DNA of 64,000 nt from CAISCU01 sp051861545 (GCA_051861545.1 JBIMKP010000005.1:87438-151437); one strand, 5' to 3'. Counted from the first letter of the stretch, positions 17,842 to 26,198 are shown. Notes: generated by a model from the letters alone, not told the origin. A program made the numbers and translations.

Positions 17842-18943
17842 AAAGATGTTTGTTGATTTTATATACCAGGTAAACAGAATAACTGTAATCAAATATATCT
17901 GCTTGTAAATCGTAAACTGGTTCAAATCTAATTGAGGCCATAACATCACTTTTCATCAATGCTTTTTCATACATCAATCTTAGAAAGAACAACTTTCTAT
18001 CTGTTTGATAAGTGCTTGCATTTTCTATAGATTGAGATGAATAAATAGGTGTACCAATAGGGACTAGAAAATCAGAACCCGAAAAGATAGTTCCAGAAAC
18101 TGTTATATGTTTCTTTTTAAATCCTAAATTAGAGAAAATTGCCCATCCTTTACTCGATGGCCATATTCCAGTTTTATCAGGCTCTGAGTAAAACAAATAA
18201 TTGAAGTCGAAGAAACCTTTTGTAGTTACATTTCCTTGTTCGAATCTTAATCCCAGAGCACTATTCCACCTCATGGTTACTGGGTCGGAATTACTACCAA
18301 TCTGACCACCATGATGTTTGCCAATTACCTGCACATCAGGCATAATTTTATAAGAGGAATTTTTGTTAAGCAGGTTTCTTTTTGCATGAAAACCAAACAC
18401 AAATTTTTCCTGCTCATTTGAATTTCTATTGATATACCTATTCCAATCAATAAATAAGTCAACAAAGGTTTGTTGGTCCTTGAATTTAAATTGTAAACCT
18501 TCTTCGTTTCTTCTTTCAATAAAACGATTGATATCAAATATGGGTTCATGAAAACCATGACTCAGCGCGCCTTCCAGCGTTCCCATAATCATGCTGAATC
18601 CTTTTTTCTGTGCCTTTAAACTAAATACAGGTTGCAATTCAGTAAAGACTTCAGGTGAACCAAAATCTCTTCTTACATAAACACCTGCTTCTAGTTTTAC
18701 ATGAGAATTAACCTGATAAGCTAAACCTGGTTGAAACTGATATCCTAACAAGGTTCTTCCTAGTTCTATTTCATTAAAATATTCAGTATTTCTGAAATAA
18801 GTATTGGTCTTTAAAAGGAAGGAGAATTTGCCAGAATCACTTTCTTGAACTTCGATTTTATCTGATAAAACCTCATTATTAATTTGCGCTTGTAAGTTTC
18901 CTAACAAGCACAAACCAACTAAAATCAAAATCCAATTTTTCAT
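17831..18943 (-). CDS. Secreted, probably outer-membrane barrel protein of unknown function
   Basis: 370 residues from the ATG at 18943, chosen because it opens with a signal peptide (MKNWILILVGLCLLGNLQAQ) and lies 7 bp after the stop of the upstream gene; the open frame extends 45 bp further upstream but that part overlaps the upstream gene. The body is rich in alternating aromatic strands (YVRRDFG, WNSALGLRFEQG, FDFNYLFYSEP), as in outer-membrane barrels. No family recognised. Probably co-transcribed with the iron-sulfur protein at 18951. Confidence 0.6.
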   Translation of the reverse strand: MKNWILILVGLCLLGNLQAQINNEVLSDKIEVQESDSGKFSFLLKTNTYFRNTEYFNEIELGRTLLGYQFQPGLAYQVNSHVKLEAGVYVRRDFGSPEVFTELQPVFSLKAQKKGFSMIMGTLEGALSHGFHEPIFDINRFIERRNEEGLQFKFKDQQTFVDLFIDWNRYINRNSNEQEKFVFGFHAKRNLLNKNSSYKIMPDVQVIGKHHGGQIGSNSDPVTMRWNSALGLRFEQGNVTTKGFFDFNYLFYSEPDKTGIWPSSKGWAIFSNLGFKKKHITVSGTIFSGSDFLVPIGTPIYSSQSIENASTYQTDRKLFFLRLMYEKALMKSDVMASIRFEPVYDLQADIFDYSYSVYLVYKINKHLSKK

Positions 18944-18950
18944 GAATGAA

Positions 18951-19739
18951 TTATAAATCCATGGCTTTTGAAACCAACTCAGCCACATCTAGAACTTGAA
19001 CTTCTTGTTCCTTGTTGTGGTGTTTAATACCATCACGTAACATGGTCATACAAAACGGACAAGCTGCTGCAACAACACCTGCTTGAGTCTCCAGCATGTC
19101 ATCAGCTCTTTCAAGATTTACTTCTTTGTTACCGTTTTCAGCTTCTTTAAACATTTGAGCACCACCAGCACCACAGCACAAACCATTGGCTTTACTACGT
19201 TTCATTTCAACCAAAGCAGCATCTAATTTTTGTATTACTTCACGAGGAGCTTCATACACACCATTTGCTCTTCCTAAATAACAACTATCGTGATAAGTAA
19301 TTTTTTGTCCTTTGAAAGCACCACCTTGAATGCTGATTTTTCCAGCTTCAAGTAATTCGTTGATAAGCGAAGTATGGTGAACAACTTCATAACTACCGCC
19401 TAAAGCCGGGTATTCGTTTTTAAGGGTATTGAAGCAATGCGGACAAGCGGTAACAATTTTTTTCACCTCATAAGCATTCATTGTGGTGATGTTTTGCATC
19501 GCCATCATTTGGAAAAGAAATTCATTTCCAGCTCTTTTTGCAGGATCACCAGTGCAGGCTTCTTCTGTTCCAAGAATGGCAAATTTTAAACCCGCATGGT
19601 GTAATATTTTGGCAACAGCTTTGGTTATTTTTTGTGCTCTTTCATCAAAACTTCCGGCACAACCTACCCAGAATAAAATCTCGGCAGTTTCGCCATTGGC
19701 AGCCAATTCGGCTAATGTTCTTACTTTAAATTCACTCAT
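18951..19739 (-). CDS. (Fe-S)-binding protein with two CCG domains (HdrB/GlpC-like)
   Basis: 262 residues. Two cysteine-rich CCG domains are visible: ACTGDPAKR...TACPHCFNT and HDSCYLGR...GLCCGAGGAQMF...AACPFCMTML. Such domains hold a noncubane or [4Fe-4S] cluster in heterodisulfide reductase HdrB, GlpC and LutA. With the membrane-bound dicluster protein at 20378 it would form a cytoplasm-facing redox module passing electrons between the quinone pool and an unknown donor or acceptor. A lipoprotein gene separates the two. Confidence 0.85.
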   Translation of the reverse strand: MSEFKVRTLAELAANGETAEILFWVGCAGSFDERAQKITKAVAKILHHAGLKFAILGTEEACTGDPAKRAGNEFLFQMMAMQNITTMNAYEVKKIVTACPHCFNTLKNEYPALGGSYEVVHHTSLINELLEAGKISIQGGAFKGQKITYHDSCYLGRANGVYEAPREVIQKLDAALVEMKRSKANGLCCGAGGAQMFKEAENGNKEVNLERADDMLETQAGVVAAACPFCMTMLRDGIKHHNKEQEVQVLDVAELVSKAMDL

Positions 19740-19793
19740 TTTATTGGAATCTGTTTAGCAAATTACTTTCAAATATATTTTATAAAACTCTTT

Positions 19794-20294
19794 TTATTTT
19801 TTGTTGATGGCATAACCAGCACCCGACCTGTTTTTACCTTCAAAATATTGTTGTACTCCGTTTACTTTAAAGCTGATATTTTCATTGTGGTAGCAATCGC
19901 AACATCCGCCTCCAAAATCACCTTTTATTGCAATATCACTGATGAGTAAATTTACATTTCCTGTTTGATTAATAACTCTGTAAGTGCAAGTATCTTGGTA
20001 AGTTTTTACCTGTGAAGCGATGTAATTATTGATGCTAAAATAGTGTTCATAATAATAAGCACCTAACCTACTTGTATCAATAGCCTGTCCAGATTTATTG
20101 TATTTAATAAAGATGGCATTTTCAATTTCACTTCTTTTAAACCCTGAAGTATTGGTAGAATCCATATTAAATATCAGTCCAATTGAAGCATCCATATCAT
20201 CGAAACAATCGCAAATTATACCATAGCAGCATGAACTTAGCTGCATTATAAACGCAATGTAAATAAGAACTGAAATGCTTTTTATTTTTATCAT
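19794..20294 (-). CDS. Cysteine-rich small lipoprotein
   Basis: 166 residues. Lipoprotein signal with lipobox LSSC, then CCYGIICDCFDD. A second cysteine group (GGCCDCYHNE) occurs near residue 135. No family recognised. It lies between the two iron-sulfur protein genes on the same strand, preceded by a pair of dyad repeats (20321-20375). Confidence 0.6.
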   Translation of the reverse strand: MIKIKSISVLIYIAFIMQLSSCCYGIICDCFDDMDASIGLIFNMDSTNTSGFKRSEIENAIFIKYNKSGQAIDTSRLGAYYYEHYFSINNYIASQVKTYQDTCTYRVINQTGNVNLLISDIAIKGDFGGGCCDCYHNENISFKVNGVQQYFEGKNRSGAGYAINKK

Positions 20295-20320
20295 TTTGTT
20301 TGATTAAATCTACACCACTT

Positions 20321-20375
20321 GATGTTGCAGGAAATATGCAACAAGTATACCATGTTGCAGGATTTCTGCAACATG
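20321..20375. repeat. Two tandem related dyads between iron-sulfur operon genes
   Basis: CATGTTGCAG-GATTT-CTGCAACATG (20351-20375) is a perfect 10-bp inverted repeat. It is preceded by a related dyad, TGTTGCAGGAAATATGCAAC (20323-20342), about 30 bp away. Both share GTTGCA-N7-TGCAAC. They follow the stop of the gene at 20378 on the minus strand and could be an RNA hairpin or an operator pair. Confidence 0.6.
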
Positions 20376-20377
20376 TT

Positions 20378-21679
20378 TTAAACTTCTTGTGTCCAGTTGG
20401 CTCTGTCCATAGGACTAAATTGCCAAGGCGCTTGGTTGTTTTCTAAGTTATTGAACATGCTATTCAAAGAAGCAGGAGCAGAAGACTGTTCCATCACTTT
20501 GAATCTTCTCATTTCCACAATAATCTCCATTGGGTTGATGTTTACCGGACAAGCTTCTACACAAGCATTACATGTATTACAAGCCCATAATTCTTCTTCG
20601 CTGATGAGCGTATGAAGGTTTTTTCCATCATCAACAAAACTTCCGTTTTTATCAATGTTTTTACCTACTTCCTCTAAACGGTCGCGGGTATCCATCATAA
20701 TTTTTCTTGGAGAAAGTAATTTGCCTGTTTGGTTCTGCGGACAAGAACTTGTGCACCTACCACACTCTGTGCAGCTATAAGCATCCATCAAGTTTTTCCA
20801 AGTAAGGTCTTGTACATCTTTTACTCCAAAACTTGTTGGAGGCTCGTATCCCTCAGGAACTTGTGCAGATGGGTCTAACATCAATTTCACTTCCTGTGTT
20901 ACAGAAGCCATATTGTTGAGTTCACCTTTTGCTTTTAGGTTTGAATAATAAGTATTAGGGAAAGCAAGAATTACATGGAAATGTTTACTGAAAGGCAAAT
21001 AGTTCATAAAAGCAAAAATGCCAAGGATATGAAACCACCAGAAAACTCTTTCCATAATAATTAACGATTCAGTGCTCCAAGATTGAAAGAACGGAACCAA
21101 GAACTGAGAAATAGGGAATGAGCCCGCATTCACAAAATGTTCTGCACCGCGTAATTGAAGAATTTGATCACAAGCATTCATTTTTAATAATGCGGCCATC
21201 AAAACAATTTCTACTATTAAAATGGTAGCAGCATCACGGGTTGGAAATCCTGTCATTTCAACACCCGAAAAACGTTTGATTTTTACAATAAAACGGCGAC
21301 TTAAGAAAACTACACAAGCAACAAAAACGCCAAAAGCCAGAATTTCGAAGAAGCCAATAGCTAAATTATATACCGAACCTAGGAAAGAAAAAGCACGATG
21401 CGTGCCAAAAATTCCATCAACAAAAATTTCTAGAACCTCAATATTTATTAAAATAAAACCAATATAAATGATAAAATGAAAGAAAGCAGGAACAGGACGA
21501 ACCGTCATTTTGGTCTGTCCAAATGCCACTTTTAGCATGGTTTTTAAGCGTTCAGAAGGATTGTCACTTCTGTCTATATCTTTGCCTAACAAGATATTAC
21601 GACGAATTTTGCCTAGGTTTTTGGCAAAGAAAAAAACGGAAACTCCGCTTACTAAAAGGAATAGTATTTGTTGCAGCAT
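20378..21679 (-). CDS. Membrane-bound iron-sulfur oxidoreductase subunit (HdrE/HdrD-like fusion)
   Basis: 433 residues. Five to six membrane helices in residues 1-250 with a NarI-like layout (FHFIIYIGFILINIE, FWWFHILGIFAFMNYLPFSKHFH; the paired histidines may ligate haem b). A C-terminal 4Fe-4S dicluster follows: CTECGRCTSSCP (~300) and CNTCNACVEACPVNINP (~355). This is the membrane partner of the CCG protein at 18951. The pair is common in Bacteroidota, where the physiological reaction is generally not assigned. Confidence 0.85.
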   Translation of the reverse strand: MLQQILFLLVSGVSVFFFAKNLGKIRRNILLGKDIDRSDNPSERLKTMLKVAFGQTKMTVRPVPAFFHFIIYIGFILINIEVLEIFVDGIFGTHRAFSFLGSVYNLAIGFFEILAFGVFVACVVFLSRRFIVKIKRFSGVEMTGFPTRDAATILIVEIVLMAALLKMNACDQILQLRGAEHFVNAGSFPISQFLVPFFQSWSTESLIIMERVFWWFHILGIFAFMNYLPFSKHFHVILAFPNTYYSNLKAKGELNNMASVTQEVKLMLDPSAQVPEGYEPPTSFGVKDVQDLTWKNLMDAYSCTECGRCTSSCPQNQTGKLLSPRKIMMDTRDRLEEVGKNIDKNGSFVDDGKNLHTLISEEELWACNTCNACVEACPVNINPMEIIVEMRRFKVMEQSSAPASLNSMFNNLENNQAPWQFSPMDRANWTQEV

Positions 21680-21740
21680 AGTTGAAACTTAACAAACAAA
21701 ATAACAAATTGTGCTGAACCTGAGCAAATAGATAAAAAAA

Positions 21741-21771
21741 TTTGCAAATAATATTTAAAAGCTTACCTTCG
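21741..21771 (+). promoter_or_regulatory. Promoter of tRNA-Phe
   Basis: TTTG (21741-21744), 19-bp spacer, TACCTTCG (21764-21771), one base off TAnnTTTG, ending 21 bp before the mature tRNA 5' end. Confidence 0.5.
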
Positions 21772-21792
21772 CATTCCCTTATGGGAAAAGAT

Positions 21793-21865
21793 GGTGCGGT
21801 AGCTCAGTCGGTAGAGCAAAAGACTGAAAATCTTTGTGTCGGGGGTTCGATTCCCTCCCACACCA
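21793..21865 (+). tRNA. tRNA-Phe (anticodon GAA), CCA not encoded
   Basis: A 73-nt cloverleaf: acceptor GGTGCGG/CCACACC, D stem GCTC/GAGC, anticodon stem AAAGA/TCTTT with loop CTGAAAA (anticodon 21826-21828), variable GTGTC, T stem GGGGG/CCCTC with loop TTCGATT, discriminator A. One acceptor pair is a mismatch, C5 with A68. The last 15 nt are part of the left attachment site of the integrated element, so the present 3' end was supplied by the element. Confidence 0.95.
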
Positions 21866-21866
21866 C
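21851..21866. repeat. attL core repeat
   Basis: TTCCCTCCCACACCAC, identical to 26357-26372. With the following base variable (A here, G at the other end), the match continues through TTAAA, giving 21 of 22 bases. It covers tRNA positions 59-73 plus one base. Confidence 0.9.
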
Positions 21867-21880
21867 ATTAAAAACAACAT

Positions 21881-21915
21881 AAAGCCCTGAATATTAAGTT
21901 ATTTAGGGCTTTTTT
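21881..21915 (+). terminator. Element-encoded terminator after tRNA-Phe
   Basis: AAAGCCCT (21881-21888) pairs with AGGGCTTT (21904-21911), followed by a T run. It replaces the host tRNA terminator, now displaced to 26376 beyond attR. On the minus strand it can end the element's gene string. Confidence 0.7.
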
Positions 21916-21923
21916 GTTTATGC

Positions 21924-21943
21924 TTACTGAAACAATACTGAAA
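21924..21943. repeat. Left arm-type integrase site (candidate)
   Basis: TTACTGAAACAATACTGAAA, two TACTGAAA units 10 bp apart. The same 20-mer with one change occurs at 26221-26240 in the same orientation. Position inside each end and helical-turn spacing suit arm-site binding by a tyrosine integrase. Confidence 0.6.
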
Positions 21944-21955
21944 TTATTTTCTATT

Positions 21956-22381
21956 TTAGTTCACTAATTTATCAGTTAACCAATCTGGAAAAAGTGGCTG
22001 CTCTGTAAATTTAAGTTCATTCTGGGCTTTATCTGTCATCCCTAATTTGTTTTTAGCATAAAATATCCCTTTGCACTCATTTGCAACTATATCAATTGCC
22101 AAAGCTTTGAATATAGCTTCAATGTTTTTTATAGTGTCTAATTTGGTTAAATCTTCACTTTTAAGCCAATTGTAATATGTAGCCCTGCAAATAGTTGGCT
22201 TTTGTTGCAAAGGAATCCAGATTCTTAAGAAATAGTCAATAGTTGGGATTTTCCTATCTGAAATAAAAACAATCTTACCAGAAGAGGTTTGAATGTCTTT
22301 TTTGTGGTTTAAACAATCTTGAATATAATTGAAAGCAAGACTTTCCAATTCATCAGGGTTTAATTTTGATTTGTTTGCCAT
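21956..22381 (-). CDS. Terminase small subunit candidate, gp3-like DNA-packaging protein
   Basis: 141 residues. An HTH-like middle (ICRATYYNWLKSEDLTKLDTIKNIEAIFKALA) is followed by GIFYAKNKLGMTDKAQNELKFTEQPLFPD, which resembles the -lKN-lG--DK-e--f---P-FP end of gp3-type and related small terminases. Small terminases recognise the DNA to be packaged and hand it to the large subunit. It follows the P27-like gene after 1 bp with a strong site AGGGGGTGAA before the ATG, so the two are translationally linked. Last gene of the element. It could instead be a regulator with a similar HTH. Confidence 0.5.
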   Translation of the reverse strand: MANKSKLNPDELESLAFNYIQDCLNHKKDIQTSSGKIVFISDRKIPTIDYFLRIWIPLQQKPTICRATYYNWLKSEDLTKLDTIKNIEAIFKALAIDIVANECKGIFYAKNKLGMTDKAQNELKFTEQPLFPDWLTDKLVN

Positions 22382-22382
22382 T

Positions 22383-22727
22383 TCACCCCCTTATTAATTC
22401 ATCCAGAATGTCATCCCCTCCAATATTTGAACTTATATTCAATGCTTTTCTTGAAAGTGGATTCAATCCAAGAGCTTTAGCACATGAATTCACATTCTTA
22501 AAAGATTGATTTCTTATTTTGTAATATGGATTTATATATCTGATTCCATTTGATGAGGTTAAATAATAGCCCTCTTTTTTAAGCATTTCATCAGTTTCTA
22601 AAAAGCATTCAAGTTCATTTGCATAAATTGATATTAGTGCCTTATCCACTTCATTAAATACCTCTTTATCATTCAAGAATTTAATAATCTTGTTTTCATT
22701 TTCAATTTGTCTATCTGTTTTTTTCAT
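22383..22727 (-). CDS. P27-family terminase small subunit
   Basis: 114 residues from the ATG at 22727. The open frame extends to 22799, but AGGGGG 6 bp before the ATG decides the start. The layout matches P27 small terminases: VDKALISIYANELECFLETDEMLKKEGYYL, then INPYYKIRNQSFKNVNSCAKALGLNPLSRKAL, the family's hallmark NP---I-N-----------LGL-P-SR-L segment. It would mark element DNA for packaging by a helper phage. Second-last gene of the element. Confidence 0.72.
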   Translation of the reverse strand: MKKTDRQIENENKIIKFLNDKEVFNEVDKALISIYANELECFLETDEMLKKEGYYLTSSNGIRYINPYYKIRNQSFKNVNSCAKALGLNPLSRKALNISSNIGGDDILDELIRG

Positions 22728-22841
22728 TTTTAACCCCCTATATTTTTTTTTGATGTTTGTATGAACAAAAGGGAAGCACTGGTTACTTTCATACCACACA
22801 ATAAAAAGACCTCCCTTATGGGTTTGGGTAAGATTTCTTAC

Positions 22842-23795
22842 CTACCTTATTTGTTTGCTTTCTAAGATTTCACTTAAATCAAACCTACTACTTTCAAATG
22901 TTTTCATTTTCTTAAATCCCTCTTTTATAAACCTCTTTCTTGCTTTCTTATCTTCCTTATTCAATGTGCTTTCAGGAATTGAATTTATTTTATCAATCAT
23001 CAAGCTTTCTGCATCAAATTGGTGTAACATACCCAATTCATAAAGCATTAAGAATGCAATACCTCCAGAGCTTAAATCTTTTTTATTTGTTGGTGTTTTC
23101 ACTATACCAGTTTTCATAATACTTCTATAAAGGTTTATTAAGTCATTCTTACAAGTTTGAAGGAATTCAGGCTTTAGAATATCATTCACCATTAAGCCAC
23201 CCATCAAGAAATGTTTTTCAGGGCTTTTATAGTGAGCTTCAATCTTTAGATAATGGTTATTCCTATCATATTCATTTAAACCCCTTAAACTTGCTTTAAT
23301 TGCATCAGCTGCTTTATATCTTAAGTTTTCTTGAAAGTCATAAAGCTTTATTTTTAATATCTCATTTTTATATTCTTTCCCTGAAATGTTTTTGTGATTT
23401 GATGCAAGGTAAGTTTGAAAGGGCTTTCCTTTTATTGTTAAATGGTTTGATAAATATTCATGAGGTGTATCATCTAATTGAAGTACTGAGCCAAATTCAA
23501 AAGACTTTATTTTTGCATCAAATAAATTTAAGTCAATAATATTGGAAGTATGTTTTATTGCTTCCTTCATTTCATCAACTGAAAATGTGAAATTGTGACC
23601 TTGCCAATAGTAAGGAAAGTTTGCTTTTGCTTTAATAATTTGAGATTCTTCATGCACATTAAATAGAATTTTATTGATTCCTTTTAGTTCATAAATATCC
23701 CATCCAGTAGAATAAGAGCCAATTTTTTTAAGTGTCTTTAAATTTGGCTTATCTTTGCCATACCTTTTGATTATCTCAGTAAAATCAACTTGCAT
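22842..23795 (-). CDS. Candidate replication initiator (phage gene II/X-like)
   Basis: 317 residues from the ATG at 23795 (a TTG two codons upstream is possible). The order of motifs resembles rolling-circle initiators of filamentous phages and small plasmids: WQGHNFTFSVDEMKEAI with AKIKSFEFGS about 30 residues later, then KIKLYDFQEN and NHYLKIEAHYK, comparable to the GHN, K-YDK--E and LRIE-R blocks of gene II/X proteins. No clear HUH or catalytic tyrosine pair can be assigned by eye. Helical tail to the C-terminus. Assigned by pattern only. Confidence 0.5.
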   Translation of the reverse strand: MQVDFTEIIKRYGKDKPNLKTLKKIGSYSTGWDIYELKGINKILFNVHEESQIIKAKANFPYYWQGHNFTFSVDEMKEAIKHTSNIIDLNLFDAKIKSFEFGSVLQLDDTPHEYLSNHLTIKGKPFQTYLASNHKNISGKEYKNEILKIKLYDFQENLRYKAADAIKASLRGLNEYDRNNHYLKIEAHYKSPEKHFLMGGLMVNDILKPEFLQTCKNDLINLYRSIMKTGIVKTPTNKKDLSSGGIAFLMLYELGMLHQFDAESLMIDKINSIPESTLNKEDKKARKRFIKEGFKKMKTFESSRFDLSEILESKQIR

Positions 23796-23806
23796 AATCA
23801 ATCTCT

Positions 23807-24271
23807 TTAAGCAATAGCCCTATAAGGGCTTTTGTTTTTTATGTAAGCTTCCATGTATTCACAAACTGCTTCCAAATATTGAGGCTTTGCCAATCCCCTG
23901 AAATGATGAATTTCAAAGTCATATTTGCACCCATTGGAAGAATAGATAATTAACAAATCATAAATATTAAACCTTTCATTTATTTCACCCCATCCCTCAA
24001 ACATTGGAAAGTCTTTTATTGACATAATCTTTGTATGGATTTTTCTATTATCCATGTCATAATAAAGCCCTGATTCAGTTTTCTTATAGCTTCCTTGAAT
24101 TTGATATGTAGCTGGTCTTGTTCCTTGTCTTCCAGTATAGTTTGAAAATGAAATTCTTTCTGGAAGGATTTCTTTTTCTCCAGTAACAAAATAAAAGCTT
24201 GTTTTAGTTCCCTCTTTTAGTGCATAGGTTGCCACCTTGTGACATACTCTAATAAAATCCTTATTAATCAT
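23807..24271 (-). CDS. Element protein of unknown function
   Basis: 154 residues, start at an ATG preceded by AAAGAGA. Mixed alpha/beta, with SFYFVTGEKEILPERISFSNYTG and YDFEIHHFRGLAKPQYLEAVCEYMEAYIKN. No family recognised. Placed between the HTH protein and the initiator candidate with 11-15 bp gaps, so it is in the same transcript; possible roles are replication accessory or helper interference, but nothing in the sequence decides this. Confidence 0.6.
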   Translation of the reverse strand: MINKDFIRVCHKVATYALKEGTKTSFYFVTGEKEILPERISFSNYTGRQGTRPATYQIQGSYKKTESGLYYDMDNRKIHTKIMSIKDFPMFEGWGEINERFNIYDLLIIYSSNGCKYDFEIHHFRGLAKPQYLEAVCEYMEAYIKNKSPYRAIA

Positions 24272-24286
24272 TCTCTTTACTTATGA

Positions 24287-24679
24287 TTAAGCAGATTTTT
24301 TAATATAATGCTGATTAAGGAAAGCATCTAAATCAACTCTTTTAACCCAAATTTTTGAGCCAAATTGAATATAAGGAATGTAACCTTTATCCCTATAAGT
24401 TTGCCATGTCTTAACACTAATCCCTAATAAGTGAGGGATTTTTTTTGATTCAATGTAACTGGAAGCAAAATCATCTTCATTCTTTTTAGAAAGAGATTCT
24501 TTCATTTCTTTAAGTTCATTTCTCCAGTTTATTAATTCTGATTCTGGAAGCATAATAAAATTCATTTCATTGGCTTTTACATTTTGCCAAATGCTTCCAT
24601 CAGCTTGATGGGAATTCACTTTGTTTTTACTTGTTTGCTTCATTTTATATTTAATTGATATTTTTGATTCAAAATTCAT
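24287..24679 (-). CDS. Helix-turn-helix (MerR/HTH_17-type) protein, excisionase candidate
   Basis: 130 residues from the ATG at 24679. The last ~55 residues form a compact winged HTH of the type that binds DNA in excisionases: SYIESKKIPHLLGISVKTWQTYRDKGYIPYIQFGSKIWVKRVDLDAFL. The N-terminal half is charged and partly coiled. First gene of the replication/packaging string and second after the integrase, the usual place of an Xis/regulator in Bacteroidota elements. Confidence 0.7.
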   Translation of the reverse strand: MNFESKISIKYKMKQTSKNKVNSHQADGSIWQNVKANEMNFIMLPESELINWRNELKEMKESLSKKNEDDFASSYIESKKIPHLLGISVKTWQTYRDKGYIPYIQFGSKIWVKRVDLDAFLNQHYIKKSA

Positions 24680-24905
24680 CAACTAAATAAGTAACTACAA
24701 CACCAAGTTATTCACAATGGTCTGAATATCAGATTCAAATAATATATACGAAATGAATATTTATTTATATTTTTATTCACATATTCATTCTCAATCATGC
24801 ATGAATATTGACATTTAAAATGTGAATTTAAAAGCTAATTTTACTTAAAAATAAATTTAAATAAGTAAGAAATCATCCCCTTTTTTTATACATAAAAGAG
24901 AATAA

Positions 24906-26183
24906 TTAGAATTCCATTGCACTATTGTGTGCTTCATTTGAAGCTTTATTGTCAAATCCTGCTAAATACCTTTGAGTAATTTTGATGTCTGAATGTCCTA
25001 ATAGATTCATGATGTCATAAATAGAAACTTTCTTTTCTCTTAGTATATCTGCATAGGAATGCCTACTAATATGTGAAGTAAGATTTATTTCTATTTCTGC
25101 AATATCTGCAAGGTCTTTTAAGTTTCTATTTATTAAAGCTGCTTTACTTTGTTTGAGCTTGTAAAGGTTTTCAGGGCTTAATTTTAAAGCACTTTCATCC
25201 AAGATAGGAAAGATATATTTCTTATTGCTTTTATAGTGTTCTAAGATTTTTAAAGCTTTTTCAATTAACTCAATTTTGGTAGTATTATTAGTTTTACCCA
25301 TGATATAATTTAGCTCTTTTCCTTTGATATTTGACCACTTCAAAGAAATAAGGTCACTTATTCTCATGCCTGCTGAATAGAATGAAAATAGAAAGAAATT
25401 TCTTGTATGCCATATTTTGGAATTTGGTTCTAATTCTAAACTTTCAAGCTTTTTTATATCTTCAATAGTTAGCCTTGATTTATTCCCTTTTATTTCTTTC
25501 AATGGGTTTGATAAAAAAGGATTTTTTCCCTCATACTTATCAAGTTTATAAGCTTTGTATAAGACAGTCCTTATAGCTCTTAAGTTTGAAATAATAGAGT
25601 TTTGATTTAACCCTTTTTTAGATAGGTATGTTTCATATTTGTCTATAAAACTACTTGTAACTTCACTAAATAGAATATCCTTTTGATAAGCTTCTAAATT
25701 GTTATATTTTGATAATAAGTGTTTATAGTATCCTATTGAATTTTTGTGCTGTGTATCATCAACAAAGCTTTTATAGAAAGCTGTAAAGCTTGAAGCATTA
25801 TTGTTTTTGTATTCTGAAATTATTCCCTTTGGGTTTGCTAAATGGTTAAGCTTTTCAAGTTTAGCTTTTGATGATTCAAGCTTTTTAATAGTTTTATCAA
25901 TCTCATTATTTAGATATTGACTATTAGGTGATTTTTTTATCCATGCACCATATTTAGCATGAGGTTGTTTTATGTGCTTAGCTTTATCAGACTCTTGTGA
26001 ATTTTTTTTGATTCTTTCTTTTTTAGCTTTTGGGCTTTCATAAGCTGCCCAGTCTTTTTCATTTATATAAACTCCAGTTGAAACCCTTTTTATCTTTCTA
26101 TTTTCTGTTAATCTAATCAATACAAGATAAGTTCCATCAGCTTTAGGCTTATTATTCAATTCTGGTTTATAAGTAGTAGTCAT
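24906..26183 (-). CDS. int: Tyrosine-recombinase integrase
   Basis: 425 residues from the ATG at 26183; a TTG at 26201 is inside the promoter box, so it is not used. N-terminal arm-binding region (~1-100), a SAM-like core-binding domain (SSFTAFYKSFVDDTQ...GLNQNSIISNLRAIRTVLYKA), and a C-terminal catalytic domain with Arg in YSAGMRISDLISLKW, HISRHSYADIL and the tyrosine in LGHSDIKITQRYLAGFD. It catalyses insertion into and excision from tRNA-Phe. Its upstream region holds the right arm site. Confidence 0.92.
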   Translation of the reverse strand: MTTTYKPELNNKPKADGTYLVLIRLTENRKIKRVSTGVYINEKDWAAYESPKAKKERIKKNSQESDKAKHIKQPHAKYGAWIKKSPNSQYLNNEIDKTIKKLESSKAKLEKLNHLANPKGIISEYKNNNASSFTAFYKSFVDDTQHKNSIGYYKHLLSKYNNLEAYQKDILFSEVTSSFIDKYETYLSKKGLNQNSIISNLRAIRTVLYKAYKLDKYEGKNPFLSNPLKEIKGNKSRLTIEDIKKLESLELEPNSKIWHTRNFFLFSFYSAGMRISDLISLKWSNIKGKELNYIMGKTNNTTKIELIEKALKILEHYKSNKKYIFPILDESALKLSPENLYKLKQSKAALINRNLKDLADIAEIEINLTSHISRHSYADILREKKVSIYDIMNLLGHSDIKITQRYLAGFDNKASNEAHNSAMEF

Positions 26184-26198
26184 TTTTTTTTGTTTCTT

